Source: Bacteroidales bacterium
Lineage (GTDB): Bacteria > Bacteroidota > Bacteroidia > Bacteroidales > Muribaculaceae
Length of the DNA stretch: 10,173 nt
Direction of reading: 5' to 3'
NCBI GenBank assembly: GCA_004557195.1
Contig: SFER01000067.1
Span: forward strand, 1 to 10,173
Notes under the pieces: model-generated
What the model saw: only the letters and a program-made list of their open reading frames with translations
Databases searched by the model: none
What the model was told of the DNA's origin: nothing
In this document: piece after piece, positions 1 to 6,742 of the stretch
Numbering within the stretch: the first letter of the stretch is position 1
Layout of the letters: each line of letters starts with the position of its first letter
Program-made: the position numbers and the translations under genes

Positions 1-1
1 A

Positions 2-1528
2 GGACTAAGATACCCCATCTTTCACCCCAAGCAGGTGGAATATCTCCCTCTCGATTCATCTTCTTCGCGACGCACCTACACTCGCTCGCTCTGCATGATT
101 CTCTATAAGGCTGTGGCTTCACTTCATCCCGGAATGCGGCTCAGAATAGAGCACTCTATCTCAAACGGCTATTACTGCACCCTCGATGGAGGCAAAACCG
201 CAGTGTCTCTCGAAATGGTGGAGGAGATAAAAGCCGAAATGCGCCGCATTGTCGATGCCGATATCCCGTTTATTCGCCACGAGAAACTAAAGACCGATGT
301 GTCGGAAGTGTTCAGAGCGGCAGGGCTGCAAGACAAAGTTACGCTGCTTGACACCCAGCACGACCTGTACTCGGTGTATTACACCCTCGGCGACACTCCC
401 GATTCCTACTACGGCTGTCTCGCCCCCTCGAGCGGATATATCAAGGCGTTTGACCTCATCCCCTACCACAACGGCATGCTCCTACTCACGCAGAGCAAAG
501 CCAATCCCGAAGTGGCTGAACAGGCTATCTCCCAAGAGAAAATGTTCGATGCATTCACCGAGCATCTCGCTTTCAACCGCGTTATAGGCATCGATGATGT
601 GGGACAACTCAACAAGGTGGTTGCCAAAGGGAAAACCTCGATGCTCATCAATGTGGCAGAGGCTCTGCACACCAAGACTATCGAGAAAATTGCCGTTGAA
701 ATCGCCAACCGCTTCAACCAAGGGGGCGCACGCATTGTGCTGATAGCCGGTCCGTCATCTTCGGGGAAGACCACCAGCACCAAGCGCCTCGCAATTCAAC
801 TAATGACTCACCTCATCCGTCCGCACATGATTTCGCTCGACGACTACTTCGTGAACAGATTGGATACTCCGCGCGACGAATTTGGCGAATATGACTACGA
901 ATCGCTCTACGCTCTCGACCTCGAGCAGTTCAATGCCGACCTCAACGCATTGCTGCGAGGCGAAGAGGTGAGCCTCCCGACCTACGATTTCGAGCATGGA
1001 CAGCGGGTGTATAAAGGGAATGTGATGAAACTCGAGAAAGACGACATCCTCCTCATCGAAGGAATCCACGGACTCAATCCCGACCTTTCGACACAGATAC
1101 CCGAATTTCAGAAGTTTAAGGTGTATATCTCGGCTCTAACCACCCTGTCGATCGACGACCACAACTGGGTGCCCACCAGCGACAACCGATTGCTGCGCCG
1201 CATTATCCGCGACCACAAATACCGCGGTGTTTCGGCACAGGAGACCATCGCACGCTGGCAGAGTGTGCGCCGCGGCGAGGAGAAATGGATTTTCCCGTTC
1301 CAGGAGAATGCCGACGCAATGTTCAATTCGTCGCTAATCTTTGAGCTTGGCGTTATGAAAGACTATGTCGAGCCGCTACTCAAGCAAGTGCCGCGCGACA
1401 CGCCCGAATATGCCGAGGCATCGCGCTTGCTGCGATTCATCTCCTATTTCGAGCCAATCAGCGAGCGACAGATACCGCCCACGAGTCTCCTGCGCGAGTT
1501 CCTTGGTGGCAGCAGTTTCCACTATTAA
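2..1528 (+). CDS. Uridine/nucleoside kinase with tRNA-synthetase-like N-terminal region, 5' end cut by the window
   Basis: Probably phosphorylates uridine/cytidine or a related nucleoside in pyrimidine salvage, in the cytosol. Numbering from the GTG at base 35: an N-terminal region resembles the threonyl/alanyl-tRNA synthetase second additional domain (YYGCLAPSSGYIKAFDL, about 125-141, then a YHNG). The kinase domain of the PRK/uridine kinase family starts near 230, with P-loop GPSSSGKT at 239-246, a DDYF at 269-272, a Walker B-like LLIEGIHGLNP at 339-349 and the basic stretch TSDNRLLRRIIRDHKYRG at 381-398. This two-part arrangement is common in Bacteroidetes nucleoside kinases. The reading frame stays open upstream of base 35 (GLRYPIFHPKQ), and the segment matches the family, so the GTG is most likely an internal valine and the true start lies left of the window. 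The TAA lies inside the edge of the terminator palindrome. Substrate cannot be fixed from sequence. Confidence 0.88.
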   Translation, partial: GLRYPIFHPKQVEYLPLDSSSSRRTYTRSLCMILYKAVASLHPGMRLRIEHSISNGYYCTLDGGKTAVSLEMVEEIKAEMRRIVDADIPFIRHEKLKTDVSEVFRAAGLQDKVTLLDTQHDLYSVYYTLGDTPDSYYGCLAPSSGYIKAFDLIPYHNGMLLLTQSKANPEVAEQAISQEKMFDAFTEHLAFNRVIGIDDVGQLNKVVAKGKTSMLINVAEALHTKTIEKIAVEIANRFNQGGARIVLIAGPSSSGKTTSTKRLAIQLMTHLIRPHMISLDDYFVNRLDTPRDEFGEYDYESLYALDLEQFNADLNALLRGEEVSLPTYDFEHGQRVYKGNVMKLEKDDILLIEGIHGLNPDLSTQIPEFQKFKVYISALTTLSIDDHNWVPTSDNRLLRRIIRDHKYRGVSAQETIARWQSVRRGEEKWIFPFQENADAMFNSSLIFELGVMKDYVEPLLKQVPRDTPEYAEASRLLRFISYFEPISERQIPPTSLLREFLGGSSFHY

Positions 1529-1561
1529 ACAAAAAACGGGAGCGCGCTCCCGTTTTTTGTT
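1528..1561. terminator. Bidirectional intrinsic terminator, perfect 34-bp palindrome
   Basis: The bases are perfectly self-complementary around a centre between 1544 and 1545. A GC-rich core (ACGGGAGCG/CGCTCCCGT) is flanked by A6 on the left and T6 on the right. Read on either strand this gives a stem followed by a T-run, so it should end both the kinase transcript (+) and the peptidase operon (-). The last base of the kinase TAA (1526-1528) and the first two bases of the peptidase stop triplet (1560-1562, minus strand) fall inside the palindrome, so the two convergent genes have no spacer beyond the terminator. Confidence 0.93.
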
Positions 1562-3875
1562 ACTTCAATATCACCTTTTTGTTGTTTCGGATGTATATTC
1601 CAGGTGTGGATGGCTCGGAAATCTCAATTCCCTGTAGATTGTGCCACACAGCCGGGGTATCGGCATCGTCAACCACCCGGTCGATTCCCGATGAGAGACT
1701 CTCACCCGCCTTCACGGTCGCTTCAAATATCGTTTGAGCGCGAGTGCCGCCTATCACCTGCTCAATTTTGAGGGTCGCCTCGGCACAATCCTCACCGGCA
1801 TCAACAACATTGGTGCTCACAACGCTTGTGTGGGAATACATTGTGGTGTAAATCTTGTCTTTATCGTCGTTCACGCTCAGCCGCATGTAGGTGTTGGTGT
1901 TTTTGGGGAATGCCCAGCTGCGCGAATCGTTGTTGTAGATGGTTACGCTGTAATTGAGAAATCCCATGTCGTCAAGCGAGACGTTGTAATCGCCGACCTG
2001 GAAATCATAAAACGGCACATCGTCGGCTTCGAGCCACAGATTAGCCTTGGAGATAAATTCGGCATCGCGGTAAAGCAAAATGGCGAGATTTCCCGGGGTG
2101 CGGCTCGCATATTTTATAGCGATGCTGTCGGTTTCGCCGCTACGCACATAAAGTCCGCTGCGATCACAACTCCACTGCGGCACACTGCTCAAATCGAGGT
2201 TGTCTATGGTCTCACCGCCGAGTTCATACACATAGATGTCAAGTACGCCGTTAAATTCTTCCCCTTTGTTGTCTATCACAATGGTGATTTCGGCAGGCTT
2301 GTCGAGTTGCGGCTGCTCATCGCCCGAAAAATACACCCTCGAAATAGAGAGGGACACCTCGGGGAGCACTTTCAGCGAGACATCATCCCCTTTCTTCACA
2401 GCAAGCACCAGAGTCTCATCACCAGCCATCGCAAGCCATTCGCCACCCTCAACCCTTGCCATAGGCTTCAAGCGAGTTTCCCCTTCGGAAAGTGAGAGCG
2501 GGTCAATTTCGATATCTACAGAACTGTAGTTATACGCAATATTCTGATCTACATCTATTATGCCCGACGAGAAGAGCGGAGTGAACTCATCGCCCGAGGC
2601 GATACCGAGCGCAATTTCGGCACGAGCCTGCGGATTGTGGAGGCTTTCGTAGAAATAGGTGATTTTAACCTTATTCCCGTCTATCGTCATCACATTCGGG
2701 AGAGAGAAGAATGTGTCTTCGGTGTTGGTCGAAGGATTTTTAGATGGAGCGATGCCTATGACTGCCTGCTGGTCGTAGGTGTAGCCCATTAGGGAGGAGG
2801 AACTACCCACACTTATATTGTCAAACGGATTGAGCACCGACAAACGGAAATAGCCATCATCATTGCCTTCCCAACCCCAATTAATGTGAAACAATCCTGC
2901 ACCGTCATATCCATCGCACACAAAAGAGTGCCCCGAGTCGCCACTCTCGCCGGCATACGGCACCGGACGCCCATTGGCAAGTTCGTCATAAATCAACTTC
3001 TCCCATTGTGAGACGCTGTAGTTAAAGCGCTTCACACAGCGCGTCTCGTCGCCATAGCCGAAATAAGAGCGCAAAGCTGTCGCTATCGATATTTCCCGAC
3101 CATCGGACATCTTTGGATAGTAGATTGTCTTGAGGGCAGAGCCACAATACTGCATGAGAATGGCTACCGCATTGTTCTGCACGTCACTTGCAGTGCAATT
3201 CTTATAGCCGGGGAGCATATTATCCCAATCAAACTTCACCGAGGGCAATGCCGGCATCTCCATCGAGCCGTATGGGTTGTTGAAGGTGTATCCGGGAATC
3301 TCGGCACACTCGCTCTCGGGCCAACGGAAGTAATACATCACCTGCGCCATAGCGGTGCAAACACACCCGGTGGGCGACGATGCGCCGTCTGTGCTGCCGG
3401 GCGCCACCGGACAGAGGTTGTTATATGGCGCCATTTGATACCATTCGGTTTTGAGAAGCGGCTCTATCGCAGCGCCGAGAGGCGTAGATTCGCTACGGAC
3501 TTCTATTTCTTTGCTCTGCATTTCGGCTATCGCCTCGTTGTACCCGGCAAGCCACGCGCGCATCGCGGCAGGCATCTCATCGAGATTGAGAGAGCCGGAA
3601 TCGGAGTATCCGAGGATTTCATAACAACGGTCATCGCCACTCACAAGCACATAACCGCCACCCGAGATGTTGAAACCGTAGATGTTGCGCATCTCCAATG
3701 CGGCTATGTCTAATTTTCGCGATTCCACGCTCTTGATGTCGATGCCACCGGTGTGCGAATGCCGATTAAGGAACCGCAAAGCCGCTTGTTCGGCTTCGCT
3801 TTCGCTGATTGTAACCGCCATTGTCGGCAATGACAGCAACGCGGTTGCCAATAATAGGACTGTCTTTCTAATCAT
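1560..3875 (-). CDS. Secreted C10 family cysteine peptidase (streptopain-like) with T9SS-type C-terminus
   Basis: Predicted exported papain-fold protease, 771 aa. A signal peptide covers about residues 1-20 (MIRKT, hydrophobic stretch, LPTMA). Residues ~20-125 match the C10 prodomain/Spi-inhibitor type (GGGYVLVSGDDRCYEILGYSD at 72-92, then a WLAGYNEAI). The catalytic region has TGCVCTAMAQ with the nucleophile at Cys171, GHSFVCDGYDG with catalytic His316, and INWGWEGNDDGYF at 331-343, as in SpeB. Residues ~400-725 look like beta-sandwich modules without a recognised catalytic motif. The last ~42 residues (LQG...GIYIRNNKKVILK) resemble the short sorting tail seen in Prevotella and related genera, suggesting T9SS export to the surface or medium. 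It is last in the minus-strand cluster, 9 bp after the TatD gene, with no evident promoter of its own. The position after the catalytic Cys-Val is Cys where SpeB has Ala. Natural substrate unknown. Confidence 0.92.
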   Translation of the reverse strand: MIRKTVLLLATALLSLPTMAVTISESEAEQAALRFLNRHSHTGGIDIKSVESRKLDIAALEMRNIYGFNISGGGYVLVSGDDRCYEILGYSDSGSLNLDEMPAAMRAWLAGYNEAIAEMQSKEIEVRSESTPLGAAIEPLLKTEWYQMAPYNNLCPVAPGSTDGASSPTGCVCTAMAQVMYYFRWPESECAEIPGYTFNNPYGSMEMPALPSVKFDWDNMLPGYKNCTASDVQNNAVAILMQYCGSALKTIYYPKMSDGREISIATALRSYFGYGDETRCVKRFNYSVSQWEKLIYDELANGRPVPYAGESGDSGHSFVCDGYDGAGLFHINWGWEGNDDGYFRLSVLNPFDNISVGSSSSLMGYTYDQQAVIGIAPSKNPSTNTEDTFFSLPNVMTIDGNKVKITYFYESLHNPQARAEIALGIASGDEFTPLFSSGIIDVDQNIAYNYSSVDIEIDPLSLSEGETRLKPMARVEGGEWLAMAGDETLVLAVKKGDDVSLKVLPEVSLSISRVYFSGDEQPQLDKPAEITIVIDNKGEEFNGVLDIYVYELGGETIDNLDLSSVPQWSCDRSGLYVRSGETDSIAIKYASRTPGNLAILLYRDAEFISKANLWLEADDVPFYDFQVGDYNVSLDDMGFLNYSVTIYNNDSRSWAFPKNTNTYMRLSVNDDKDKIYTTMYSHTSVVSTNVVDAGEDCAEATLKIEQVIGGTRAQTIFEATVKAGESLSSGIDRVVDDADTPAVWHNLQGIEISEPSTPGIYIRNNKKVILK

Positions 3876-3884
3876 ATTGCATTT

Positions 3885-4655
3885 TTAAGGGATATCGGTA
3901 AAAAGTGCGTGAGCATTGGCTGTGGTGCGCTCAACTATCTCGGAAACCGGCACATCGAGGATTGCAGCGAGGCGCGCAGCCACGGCAGGGAGAAAAGAGG
4001 ACTCGTTGCGCTTGCCGCGGTGAGGCACAGGCGCAAGATAGGGGGAATCGGTTTCGAGAAGCACGCGGTCGAGACCCGCACGGAGCACAGCCGGCTCAAG
4101 ACGGGCATTTTTGAAGGTCACTATTCCGTTGAAGCCGAAATAGAAGTCGCCATAACCGCGCAGGCGGTCGATGTCGTCGGCAGTGCCGGTGAAACTGTGG
4201 AACACCATTCTCGGGAGCGCAAAATCGCACTCGTCGAATGTGCGCATTATCTCCTCAACAGCATTCCGGCAATGGATTATCGCGGGAAGATTCATCACCG
4301 AGGCAATCCGCAGTTGCTCCTTCAGCACCGTTTGTTGCTCTTTGAGAAATGTGGCATCCCAATACAGGTCCATACCAATCTCTCCCACAGCGATATAGCC
4401 TCCTTTTACAATCTCTTTGAGGGTGCGGTCGAGATGCGGCATATATCCGGCATCAACCGATGTGGGGTGAAAGCCCATCGCCATCGAAGTGCAGAAGGGA
4501 TAGGCATCGTGAAGACGATGCATAGCGTCGAAAGTGTCGAAATCGACATTGGGAAACACCAAATGCCTCACCCCGGCATCGAATGCGCGGCGCATCACCT
4601 CGTCGCGGTCGGCGTCAAATTCTTCGAGATAGATATGTGTATGTGTATCAATCAT
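3885..4655 (-). CDS. TatD family metal-dependent hydrolase
   Basis: A 256-aa cytosolic TIM-barrel hydrolase of the amidohydrolase superfamily. Family members act as 3'-5' exonucleases or metal-dependent DNases, and for many the true substrate is unknown. Expected metal ligands are visible: THTH (His5, His7), GEIGMD (Glu92), IIHCR (His128), VFHSFTGT (His153) and LLETDSPYLAP (Asp203), followed by the usual RGKRNES loop. Length is normal for the family. The ATG overlaps the TGA of the prenyl synthase (4652-4655, ATGA), which points to translational coupling, and only 9 bp separate its stop from the peptidase start. The gene seems intact. Assignment to a particular TatD subgroup cannot be made by eye. 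Confidence 0.93.
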   Translation of the reverse strand: MIDTHTHIYLEEFDADRDEVMRRAFDAGVRHLVFPNVDFDTFDAMHRLHDAYPFCTSMAMGFHPTSVDAGYMPHLDRTLKEIVKGGYIAVGEIGMDLYWDATFLKEQQTVLKEQLRIASVMNLPAIIHCRNAVEEIMRTFDECDFALPRMVFHSFTGTADDIDRLRGYGDFYFGFNGIVTFKNARLEPAVLRAGLDRVLLETDSPYLAPVPHRGKRNESSFLPAVAARLAAILDVPVSEIVERTTANAHALFTDIP

Positions 4656-5629
4656 TTGTCCCTATTCACAAGCATATTAACATAAGCTTCAAACGCCTTG
4701 CGACCATCGCCTTTGAACGCCACTTTATCGAGCCATTCGAGCGACTTGGCGAGATGGCTGTCGATTTGCTCGGTGCAGAGACGCGGAATCTCCAACTTGT
4801 CATAAATTGCCTTCACTCCGGCAATCTTCTCGGCATTGCGGCTCTTGTCGTTTATCGCAAAGAGGGCGTCGAGGCGCTCTGTGGTCTCCTTGTCGGCATT
4901 GCGATAGGCGCTGATGAGCATAAATGTCTTTTTGGCGTTAAGGATGTCGCCACCTATCTCTTTGCCGAATGTGGCGGGGTCGCCATAGGTGTCGAGATAA
5001 TCGTCTTGCAACTGGAATGCAAGTCCGAGTTCCATTGCAAAGCCATAAAGAGCCTCTTGAGATGCCTCGTCGGCACCGGCAATCACCGAGCCAAGGCGAC
5101 ATGCAGCACCAAAAAGCACCGAGGTTTTAAGGCGTATCATTTCGATATACTCATCCACCGTAACATCGTTACGGCTCTCGAAATCCATATCCCATTGCTG
5201 CCCCTCGTAGATTTCCATAGCAGTGCGGTTGAAAATATCCATCACAGCGGGAAGTTTGTCGGCAGGAGCCTTAGACATAATGATTGTGGCGGTGGTGAGC
5301 ATGGCATCGCCGCTCAAGATTGCGGTGTTTTCGTCCCAGCGGCAATGCACGGTGGGCTTACCGCGGCGCACATCAGCCTTGTCCATCACATCGTCGTGAA
5401 GGAGGGTGAAGTTGTGGTAAAATTCGAGCCCCACAGCCTGATTGATAGCAGCCTCACAAGGGGTTCCAAAGGCTTCACAAGCCATCAATGTGAGCACCGG
5501 GCGCAAACGCTTGCCGCCGAGCGACATAGTGTAGGCAATGGGTTCATACAAATGAGCGGGCTGCGCCGGATATTCTACCGCTGCGATAGCCTTGTTGACA
5601 ATTTCGAGATAATCAGAGAAGGATTGCAT
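4652..5629 (-). CDS. Trans-type polyprenyl diphosphate synthase (isoprenoid chain elongation)
   Basis: Condenses isopentenyl diphosphate with an allylic diphosphate to make farnesyl, geranylgeranyl or longer prenyl diphosphates for quinones, carotenoids or cell-wall lipid carriers. With the start chosen here the protein has 325 aa: GGKRLRP at 38-44, first aspartate-rich motif LLHDDVMD (Asp79-Asp83) followed by RRGKPTVH, and second motif LQDDYLD (Asp209-Asp213). A longer reading from 5701 adds 24 residues of low-complexity serine/threonine-rich sequence lying inside the upstream gene. The ATG at 5627-5629, 4 bp after that gene's stop, gives the usual N-terminus (MQSFSDYLEIVNKAI) and is preferred. 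There is no insertion in the first motif, and a Phe sits five residues before it, a pattern known from archaeal geranylgeranyl diphosphate synthases. A short to medium product (C15-C20) is therefore plausible, though this is inference. Confidence 0.93.
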   Translation of the reverse strand: MQSFSDYLEIVNKAIAAVEYPAQPAHLYEPIAYTMSLGGKRLRPVLTLMACEAFGTPCEAAINQAVGLEFYHNFTLLHDDVMDKADVRRGKPTVHCRWDENTAILSGDAMLTTATIIMSKAPADKLPAVMDIFNRTAMEIYEGQQWDMDFESRNDVTVDEYIEMIRLKTSVLFGAACRLGSVIAGADEASQEALYGFAMELGLAFQLQDDYLDTYGDPATFGKEIGGDILNAKKTFMLISAYRNADKETTERLDALFAINDKSRNAEKIAGVKAIYDKLEIPRLCTEQIDSHLAKSLEWLDKVAFKGDGRKAFEAYVNMLVNRDK

Positions 5630-5633
5630 ATCA

Positions 5634-6308
5634 TTATGGTTTTTTATTGTTGCAATTATAGTGATTGTTGAACTGCTCGAGCAAATCGGGAGTGTCGGCA
5701 TAAATTTTCCTCACCTCATCGGCAATTTTGCCTGCCGCCGTGGGGTCGTCGTGAGCCGAAAGCATCTTTCCGAGGATAGCCGGAGTGCTTATCGAAGTGT
5801 AAAGCAGAGCCTGTTCCAGCGCCGGAAGCCCCGCCACGGCATTGTCGAGGGCGGTTTCCCACTCCCCTATCGACGATGGCTCGCCGCTCTTGGCATACAC
5901 AAATCGTGTAATTGCCACGATGTCGCTTATTCTCGCACGCTTCTCGAAGAGCGAAGCCTCGCTCTTTGCCACGTCGATGCAGTGGCGCATAATCAGCCCC
6001 GCGGCATCCTGTGGATTGTACATCACAACAGTGGCTGCCACATACATTGTGTCGCCATCGCTCACATGCTCCAAGACACTCGCCTTCAGTGCCGCGATTT
6101 TCTGCGGCTCATCGGCTTCGATAGAGTCGTGAACGGTATTGTATTTCAAAATCACCTCGGGAAGCCGCTCAAAGTGTGTGCCGCGGAGCGAATTGATGCT
6201 TTGAGAAATCTCAAGCACCTGAGGCTCGAGCGCGGAATTGCACGCAGCCGCAGTAATGAGGCTCATGAAGCACAATGCGTTAAAAAAGTTCTTTAGCCAG
6301 CCTGTCAT
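5634..6308 (-). CDS. Exported protein of unknown function, possible lipoprotein (224 aa)
   Basis: I do not recognise the family. The N-terminus looks like a signal sequence: Lys6, a hydrophobic run to about residue 20, then TAAAC with Cys23. The lipobox is imperfect (Ala rather than Leu/Val at -3), so either a lipid-anchored or a cleaved periplasmic protein is possible. The remaining ~200 residues are soluble, largely alpha-helical in appearance, and rich in Ala, Glu and Asp, with no catalytic motif I can name. The start at 6308 overlaps the upstream gene by 29 bp. A later ATG at 6264-6266 would remove the overlap but leaves too short a signal peptide, so 6308 is preferred. It is followed after 4 bp by the prenyl synthase, and codon use looks like its neighbours, so it is probably a true operon member. 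Confidence 0.75.
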   Translation of the reverse strand: MTGWLKNFFNALCFMSLITAAACNSALEPQVLEISQSINSLRGTHFERLPEVILKYNTVHDSIEADEPQKIAALKASVLEHVSDGDTMYVAATVVMYNPQDAAGLIMRHCIDVAKSEASLFEKRARISDIVAITRFVYAKSGEPSSIGEWETALDNAVAGLPALEQALLYTSISTPAILGKMLSAHDDPTAAGKIADEVRKIYADTPDLLEQFNNHYNCNNKKP

Positions 6309-6570
6309 TGTTGTCTATAATATATTGGCGGAATTCTTCGTCAAATGCCTTTGCGCACGCGGTGTCGCCCGCTTCGAGATAGGAAAGTTGCTTTATTCTC
6401 GCATCGAGCACACTCGATTCGAGAACAAAATCCTCGCCGCCGTAGCAACGCAACACGTTGAACGCCGCTTTTCGGCCTTCGTTGCGCGCTTCAACAACTG
6501 CGGCATCTTCGCTCACGCCGCATCCCACAACCGATGCAAGGCATATCAAAATGAACATTATTCGTTTCAT
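6280..6570 (-). CDS. Small predicted lipoprotein of unknown function (96 aa)
   Basis: First gene of the minus-strand cluster. It has a compact lipoprotein signal: MKR, hydrophobic residues 4-13, then VVGC with the lipidated residue at Cys17. The mature part (~80 aa) is charged and looks helical, with two further Cys residues (in LRCYGG and DTACAKAF), which could form a disulfide in the periplasm. No known domain is recognised. The C-terminal 29 bp overlap the start of the next gene in another frame, and the last codons read CTT TTT TAA. A well-formed promoter ends only four bases before the ATG. Size, signal and position suggest that it and the next protein act together at the envelope, which is inference from context only. 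Confidence 0.75.
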   Translation of the reverse strand: MKRIMFILICLASVVGCGVSEDAAVVEARNEGRKAAFNVLRCYGGEDFVLESSVLDARIKQLSYLEAGDTACAKAFDEEFRQYIIDNNDRLAKELF

Positions 6571-6574
6571 ATCA

Positions 6575-6606
6575 CAAAGTTAATGAAAAATAGAGAGAGC
6601 AACAAA
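6575..6606 (-). promoter_or_regulatory. Bacteroidetes-type promoter of the five-gene minus-strand operon
   Basis: On the minus strand TTTG (6603-6606) is followed after 20 bases by TAACTTTG (6575-6582), matching the Bacteroidetes -33 TTTG and -7 TAnnTTTG elements at a normal distance. By the usual spacing, transcription would begin about base 6571, at or next to the ATG at 6568-6570, giving a leaderless or nearly leaderless mRNA. Confidence 0.75.
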
Positions 6607-6719
6607 GCAAAAAGCAATTTTTCGCAAATCTTGCACCAATACTTGCAGTTTTATCTGTTTTACCGCCCCCGAAACATATATTAACCCATTACCAAAACGT
6701 ATATACAAATTATATTCAC

Positions 6720-6727
6720 TAACTTTG
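6720..6727 (+). promoter_or_regulatory. -7 promoter box of the MATE transporter gene
   Basis: TAACTTTG fits TAnnTTTG exactly and is identical to the -7 box of the divergent operon. Transcription would begin near 6731, leaving a leader of about 12 bases before the ATG at 6743. No good -33 TTTG is seen at the expected place; that area holds the 8-bp palindrome GTATATAC (6699-6706) instead, so an activator or weak core promoter is possible. Confidence 0.65.
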
Positions 6728-6742
6728 CAGCAAATTTTAATT

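Noticed and set aside
35..37. GTG at 35 as the true start of the nucleoside kinase
   Set aside because: The frame is open to the window edge and the upstream residues (RYPIFHPKQ) continue the family pattern, so the gene is cut by the window rather than starting here.
1734..2495. Long plus-strand open frame opposite the C10 peptidase
   Set aside because: It is antisense to a gene with signal peptide, catalytic motifs and sorting tail. The translation has no coherent domain, and it appears to be a shadow of codon bias.
3909..4685. 258-codon plus-strand frame opposite the TatD gene
   Set aside because: The minus strand carries all the TatD metal-binding motifs; the plus-strand product is His/Glu-rich noise.
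4583..5671. 362-codon plus-strand frame opposite the prenyl synthase
   Set aside because: The minus strand shows both aspartate-rich motifs in frame. The antisense product has no recognisable family and bridges two genes.
5661..6296. 211-codon plus-strand frame opposite the 224-aa exported protein
   Set aside because: Because the minus-strand gene is of unknown family this was considered seriously, but the minus strand has a signal sequence, tight operon spacing and more normal composition, while the plus-strand product starts without a promoter and is rich in Arg, His and Cys.
6725..6742. TTG start extending the MATE protein by six residues
   Set aside because: The TTG forms part of the -7 box and precedes the likely transcription start, so it would not be on the mRNA.
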